From contig JACMZG010001911.1 of assembly GCA_018340805.1 (NCBI GenBank), forward strand, positions 52,541,153 through 52,605,152: a stretch of DNA of 64,000 bases. The letters run 5' to 3'. Position 1 is the first letter of the stretch; each line of letters starts with the position of its first letter. Origin of the DNA: Microvelia longipes (lineage: Eukaryota; Arthropoda; Insecta; Hemiptera; Veliidae). A model generated the notes under the pieces. That model was not told the origin of the DNA and did no database searches. It saw nothing but the letters and a program-made list of their open reading frames with translations. A program made the translations under genes and the position numbers. Positions 57,563-64,000 of the stretch are shown here, in pieces.

Positions 57563-60026
57563 ATTTATTTATTTAGGACTTATATTTCTGTTCTTAAGAA
57601 GCTAAACTGAATTGATCCTCCTCCAACTTCAATTTGTGTAACAGTCTCAACTCTTGCACATAGTAAACAATAGCTTTCGTAGGCTTTCTCAAATCTTGAC
57701 CAAACTTGACTCACTCGGCTCCGTCTTGGGATTAAACTAGATGGTTCTCTCGGCGCCGCCAAGAGAACGGCGGCGTATTATACTTATAATATTATAATTC
57801 TTTTATAATACGAGTATTATAATCTAAAGTTTGCTCGGCTGGCGCGGACCAATAGAACGCTTGGTAAAAATAATTGTGTTTACTTCCTTGGTACGCAAAT
57901 AATTATTTACAACATAACTTATTAGAAACGCTCGCTTTTTTCAAGAAATTTTTTTTGAACCAAAATCGCAAATTTTAAACCATAATATAAATTAAACGTT
58001 GTAAAGGAAATTTTATAAAATCTTAAAATATATACAATAAAAAGGAAATAAGGGTGAGAAAAAATATTTTATTTTATTAAAAAAAAAACTTCATTCATCC
58101 TTGCAAATTAAAATGAAATGTACATTGTTCGTCCTCTGATGTTTTATAACATCAAAGACAGCAATGAATAAATAAAATAACAAAAGAAATAAAAGTATAC
58201 AAAATTTTATCATTTAAAAGAAATCTTCAAAGGGTGTAAAATAATTAAAATATAATTAAATTTTCTATATAAGATCGTTTAATTTCGTTTTCGAACTTAA
58301 CAATGTTTCAGAAGATTTAAAACCATTTTAGAGTCAGTTCGGTATGCGGTTACACGCAACTTACCGCTCCCCAGTCACAGGAATTCAAAACATTAATGGA
58401 ATGTACCAGGATATCAGCCTCTTCCTCTCGAGAATGAGCTTTCCCAGGGAAAAGCATTTCCCTGGCAAACTTGTCTAAGAAAATCTCTCCCTATTTATTT
58501 TTCTTTCAACAGATTCCTTTCGTTTGTAGAGACATCGATTTATCCAAGAATGCTTAAAGAAAGGTAATTGAAAAACGTTTTTTGCTAAAGATAGAAAGTT
58601 TGCATTTTTATATTTTTCTTACCTAATAATGTACGCATATATAAAACGTAATGTGTTAGCCCTAAAAAATCATAATCATTGATTTTAAGGTATGATTATT
58701 ATTTTTTAATCTCTTTTAATAGTTTTAAAGACGTTCTGATTGGTTTTCATCATATTTTCTGTGTAGGTGCATGTGTCTGCTTAAAACTTAAAATTAATGT
58801 AAAAAGTTAAAAGATTTTTTTAAATTTGTATATTAAAATTATCACTGCACTATCTCTTTATTTAAATAATTTTAAATAAAGTTATCCCATAGATTATAAC
58901 ATCTAATTATTATTTTCTCCTATCTTTCAAAATTTGATTTCATTGTTAAATTAATGTTTATTAAGCTAGATTTATTGCATTAGTGGATTAATGCCAGATC
59001 CGAGCATATTCCTTTCTAAATCCCCTCTATTATTCTAACATAGAATAGTAGAACTAATTATTATGTTATGGTGCGCAGGTTCAAGGGATTAACAAATAAA
59101 TAGATTATAATAATTAAAGAATATATTATTGGTAAAAAAAGGTAATTAATACATATAGTATAATGATGAGATATAATTATATATGGCTTTATCTTAAAGG
59201 ACTTACTTGTAGAGGGACGATACTCAGATGTAGAGGGTGATTAACGGAACTGCTACGATGTATCTCGACACGGTACTGACTCTTGACTAATTAGGAATGC
59301 CCTTCATAGTCTTAGTGGTCTTATATATATATCTTCCCTTATTGGGATTGGTAAGCCCTTTAAGATGTCTCTCTTAGTGTGAGACCTATAGGGAGTTTTA
59401 ATGGTTTACTTATGTATTAAATGATACATCAGGACTCTCTATAGACCTAACACTCTCGCAAAGTTGCGAAAGAGAAAAAAAAAAATTTACTAAGTCGGAT
59501 TAGATATAGTAAATTTTTTGTACTGAGCCAATAAACTTACAGTTTATACATAGCTTAAGATTAAGCTACATGTTATATATTTAGTAGGAGCATGAAGTCG
59601 CTACTTTACTTTATTAAGTTTTATTTTATACAGTTAACATAACTTAGACTTAGACCTAACATAGACTTAGTGTTTGTAAAACACAAATTATTATTAATTT
59701 TCTTTTCTTTTTTTTTTTAAAGTCAAAAGTTAAACAAAGTTTTAAATTGATTAAGCAAAACAAACTTAGAACTATGAAACATGAATGGAAGAATAAGACA
59801 TTACTTAAAATATGAATTTAGGTTTACCTTTATATGGTATTAAAAATGAAAAAATAAATATATTAATTAGTTAGATTATATTGTTTACATATTATTTGTT
59901 TATATTATTATTGTACTAATGACATATTTATTAATATATAAATATGTATATCAATATCATGTATAATACAATTATAATTTAATAACTAATGCATTAATTA
60001 ATATTTTTAATCATTATTATTATGTA

Positions 60027-60059
<33 letters not shown>

Positions 60060-62003
60060 ATTATATTATTAATATTAATTTAAAAGGGAAACTAATAAAA
60101 TATTATTATGATTAATATTTTCATTACTGTTAGTATAAATAAAATAAAACAAAACAAAAACAATAGAAAAAAAATAAAACATTGTGCTGCATATTCCAAA
60201 AGTGATGTGATGATTGTGCGTTGTGTAGACTAACAGTGGAGTGTAGTCTATAGATGATTAAAGAAGAGTGGTGTTACCGACATGAAATCAGTTTTGAGTT
60301 CTTACAGTTGTCGTGGTTTTAGCAAACTTGTAGAATTTTATGATGATAACCTTTTGATTAAGGTAGTTGGGATGAATTATAGAGAAAAGGTCTTGAAAAT
60401 TTCCAATGAGAGGTACTCTTGATAATTCCGTTTCCATTGTGAATGTTTTTAAATTCCGAGATGGAACGAAAATCTATTGCTTTGTAATTCGTGATGTTTA
60501 ATTTATAATGCGTATTATTGAAACGAAGCGTTTTTTTTGCTTAAAAGTGTTGAAATTCATTTCCTGATGTTGGCATAGTACGAGTACATCGTGTCCATTT
60601 TTATATATTTTTTTTTGATACTTTAATTCAGTAAGTAAATGCAGTACTGGTCTGCAATTAATTGTCTATCCAGTTCAAGTAATATTCTGGAAAAAGTGGT
60701 TGAATTGTAATGGATAACGTTGAAGTCCGGTTATCCAGTAGTAAGTCCATATGGCAGGAATAATACGGTATATTCATCGCTTTCCTTTTATGTTCTTTTG
60801 CAATGTAAGCCTCGCAGATATGAAGCCATGTCAAATAAAAGAAAAATATGTGATGTATAAATATTTGAGTAATAATATAATAATAATATTTATAATAAAA
60901 TAGATATGAAATATTTCCTTTAGTCAAATAAATGGATTTTTTTTTTTTTATAAAAAAGGGAAGGGGGACTATGTGAAATCAGGTCAAAGGGATGTGTCAG
61001 GGAGATCTGTTCCTTTGAGGTAGGTTGGTGGCAAATCTAAAGAGGTTGAATATGCACGATAAGTAGCGGCAGGGATAGGTGGGATTTAAATTTTTTACGA
61101 TTAGCTATAGAAAAATTTATGAATTATTGTCATAATTGTCAATATAGACAAATATGAAAATGTAATTAAGGTTTTAAAATCCCATGTTATGTTGAAAATT
61201 TTCTTTAATAAATTGTTTTATTATAAATTGTTTGTACGAGTGATTTACTACGTGGAATTGGTCCTTAGTTGGGTCAGTTGGAAGGTTATGTTTGGTCAGC
61301 CATTGGTTTGGTAACACGTGTTGGATGGTGGGTTCGTTAAAAATAATTAGTTGGTAAGAATAAGATGTTGTCTAATGCTTATGGTTTTTTTTTGTGGGAG
61401 GGTATTAAGGAAGTACATAGGATATATAAAAATTATTTTTTTTAAAAATTATGAGGACACAACATATGCAAGGGTTGTCCCTATGTGGGGGGCCTTTCAG
61501 AAAAGAGAGTAAACGAATTAAAGTATTAAAGACTGTTTATGAGTGGTATGAGATTCATCCCAGTATGGGGTGGTTTAAACCATCATGTGATGTCGTAAAT
61601 ATATAATATTTATTTTAAAGGAAATGTTTATAGTATATCAACGGGGTTTTAGGAAGGTTGGTAGACATTATGTCTTAGTGTGGGATCTTTTGTTGAGGGG
61701 TTGGTTTGGAAAGGGTGAAAATCATTTAGGAAATTTATTAGAATAGAAAGGATTGGAATACATTAAACCGTAACGTGGGTCTTATTTGGATGGTGTGGGT
61801 CTAAAAAATAATAATATCATAAAATTATTTAAAACATTTCTAGAATACGTATGGGGTAAATATAAAAAAAATAAAAAAAAATAAACAATCCTTAAATTAC
61901 AATAGTCGTTCTTATCTACAATATTTAATAATCCATAGTTAATAAATACGTCTAAGTATCAATAATTAAGTAACATGTAATTAAGGTGTTAATGAAGGTT
62001 ACC
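57560..62003. other. Upstream region between SLC6 and the gypsy fragment
   Basis: No gene is recognised. 57.6-59.0 kb has only short frames. From about 60.9 to 62.0 kb the plus strand is rich in G and T, so the minus strand is A/C-rich like the adjacent pol; this may be the 3' non-coding part or LTR of the gypsy element, but no LTR boundary or polypurine tract could be fixed. Confidence 0.5.
60029..60059. repeat. Poly-T tract
   Basis: A run of about 30 T. Confidence 0.95.
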
Positions 62004-64000
62004 TTACCTAGGTAGGTATTTTTTGATACGGGATACATGCACTGTATCAGTTTTAATTGGTCCTGGTCTTTCTGGAATTCTAATTAAGTAATTTAAATCT
62101 GATAATTTTTTTATTATGGTATAAGGTCCGTTGTATGTTTGGGAAAGTTTTTTTGAAAGGTGCCGGGGCGATGTGTCAAAGCTTGTAATAAGACTTGCTC
62201 ACCTGGGTTATAAGATACGGTTTTGCGAGATTGATCATAGCGATTCTTGTATGATTGTTGGTACTTTTGGATTATGGGGGTATAGTTTTTCTTACGTCTG
62301 AAATTATTTGCAAAGAATCCAGAACGTCTTTATCAGTGTCTGGGGGGAGTAGTGATAAGTCCAAGGGTTGGCGAGGATGAAAGTTAAAAATTAAATAGAA
62401 AGGTGTGTATCCGTGTGCTGTATGGGGGATGTATTGTAAGCAAAAAGGGCGGATGGCAAAAATTTTGTCCATGTTTTTTGTTCAGTTTTTGTATAGTGTG
62501 TTAGTATTTTATACAGGGTTTGATTAAGTCTTTCTGTTTGACCCTGGCTTTGAGCGTGTCCAGCTGTACTGAATATTTGGTCAACATTAAGGGCAGTTAA
62601 AAGGTGTTTTATGACTGCACTGGTAAAGTGAGTGCCTCTATCAGATGAAATTGTTCTCATTAAACCGTATATATTTATTATATCTAAAATAAAATTTGCT
62701 GTTGCTGTGGCATCGGCTGCTGTTGTGGCTTTGGCAATAGCGTATTTGGTAGTCACGTCTGTTGCCACAATTATATACTTTTTACCGTTAGATGGAGGTA
62801 GGGGTCCGAAAATCTATGACAAGGTGACTCAAAACTTCGCCAGTTATAGGTAAGTGCTGAAGTTTACCGGTTTTGCCAGTTTTGTCAGGTTTTATAAGCT
62901 GACAGCTGTTACATGTTTGAACGTAATGAGTCACGTCATTTGCCAATGTTGGCCAATAATATTTTATTTTAATTTTTTGCATGGTTCGTTTGATGCCAAA
63001 ATGGCCACTTAAAAGGTGTTCGTGGTATGCTTCAAGTACTTTAGGGCGTAATGATTTGGGTATGACAACTAAATAATTAAGTTTTTCCTTTTGTTTATAA
63101 TGTTTAAAATATAAAATATCGTCTTTTATACAATATTGGCGAGAAACTCGTCTTGCTTTATTATCTACTGAATCGGGGTCTAAAAGTGCTCGATAAATTA
63201 GAAAAAGATCTGGATCCTGTTTTTGTAATAGAGGTAGGTTCACTAAATTTACTGTAAAAATATGTTCTTCCGTGTACAAATCATTTATAGTTTCATCAAT
63301 TGGATACCGAGAAAGGGTGTCGGCTGGCACCATTAATGCTGATTTTTTATGTTTGATTTCAAAATCAAATTCAATTAATTTCATGGCTAGTTTATGTAAA
63401 CGGGTGTTTGGTTGTTTATCTTTTTGTTAAATGATAGAGCGCATGTCATTGTAAACTGTGACAAAATTTTGGAATACATAAGGACGCCAGGTGGTAAGAC
63501 AGTAAACAACACTAAGAAGTTCGATTTCGGAAACGCTCCAATTCTGTTCATTGGGTGTTAATTTGCGCGATAAATAACTAATTGGATGACGTTTACCTGT
63601 AGTTGGATCTACCTGTATAAGTAGTCCACCTATACCAATTCTGGAAGCATCGCACCAAATTTCGATTGGACGGTCCTCTTTAAAGTATGCGAGTATTGGT
63701 GGAGAGATTAATGACTCTTTTAATTTATTAAAGGACTGTTCGTGTGAGTCATCCCAATACCATGTATCGGAAGTAGTAAGTTTAATTAACGGTGCGGCAA
63801 CGTCGGTGTATTTAGGGATAAAACGGCGAAAATATGACGTAGTGCCTAGAAACGATTTTAGAGCTTTAAATGAGGTTGGTCGAGGAAACTCAGATATTGC
63901 TTTTATTTTGTCTTTATTGGGTTCAATACCGTTAGGAGAGATAACATGTCCAAGAATGTTAATTTTTTGATAGCCGATATGACATTTGGAAGTTTTTAAT
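62004..64000 (-). pseudogene. Ty3/gypsy retrotransposon pol, 3' part, decayed
   Basis: The translation from the window edge gives, in order: the end of reverse transcriptase (ILGHVISPNGIEPNK; FLGTTSYFRRFI), RNase H (IEIWCDASRIGIGG; SEIELLSVVYCL), the H-H-C-C zinc-binding integrase head (HEHLLSGHFGIKRT, CNSCQ), the integrase core (first Asp in VATD, second in SSDRGTHF, Glu in QGQTERLN) and a GPY/F-type C-terminal domain (NGPYTIIKKL) ending at the TAA at 62006-62004. RT-RNaseH-integrase order is that of Ty3/gypsy elements. It is broken by an in-frame TAA (63429-63427) and by single-base frame changes near 62812, 62430, 62290 and 62185. The 5' pol, gag and 5' LTR lie outside the window. I could not delimit a 3' LTR. 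Confidence 0.92.

Noticed and set aside
60658..60927. 89-codon minus-strand frame as an env or membrane protein
   Set aside because: Its Y/I/F-rich content follows from AT richness; no signal peptide, cysteine pattern or family motif is visible.

Overview
The window is eukaryotic, very AT-rich nuclear DNA, most likely from an arthropod; a hemipteran-like insect is my guess from the repeat style, but nothing in the sequence proves the order. Only one host gene is clearly supported. It is a member of the SLC6 (Na+/Cl- dependent neurotransmitter and amino-acid transporter) family on the minus strand, spread over eight recognisable coding exons between 55228 and 10783. The exons splice with GT..AG and matching phases into one 510-residue open frame covering TM1 to about TM10/11. 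The last exon shown ends at a good donor, so the C-terminal exon or exons are either hidden in 1-10782 or lie beyond the window. The transporter is unusual: several side chains that bind Na+ in both conserved sites and the aromatic lid of the substrate pocket are replaced, although the frame and splice sites are intact.

Layout: 1-10782 is gene-poor, with TA microsatellites, a long fold-back element (3583-4281), tRNA-like SINE pieces and a GC-rich patch. 10783-55228 is the SLC6 gene, whose introns reach about 12.5 kb and are packed with repeats: minisatellites (11.3 kb, 14.9 kb, 15.8-16.6 kb, 17.6 kb, 41.7 kb), a 114-bp satellite with inverted ends (21.9-22.6 kb), small inverted-repeat elements, SINEs and hairpin elements at 13.3 kb and 30.5 kb. 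55.3-62.0 kb is upstream repeat-rich DNA. 62004-64000 is the 3' part of a decayed Ty3/gypsy pol gene on the minus strand, running off the window.

The most interesting items are (1) the SLC6 protein with a rewritten ion site; (2) a repeated hairpin module (CTGATGAT, stem, GAAA) in palindromic elements that resembles the hammerhead-like ends reported for Penelope-like retroelements, with base-pair covariation between copies; (3) two copies of a roughly 400-bp element sharing a short coding start, one of them directly upstream of the first recognised SLC6 exon; and (4) an approximately 865-bp direct repeat flanking that same exon.
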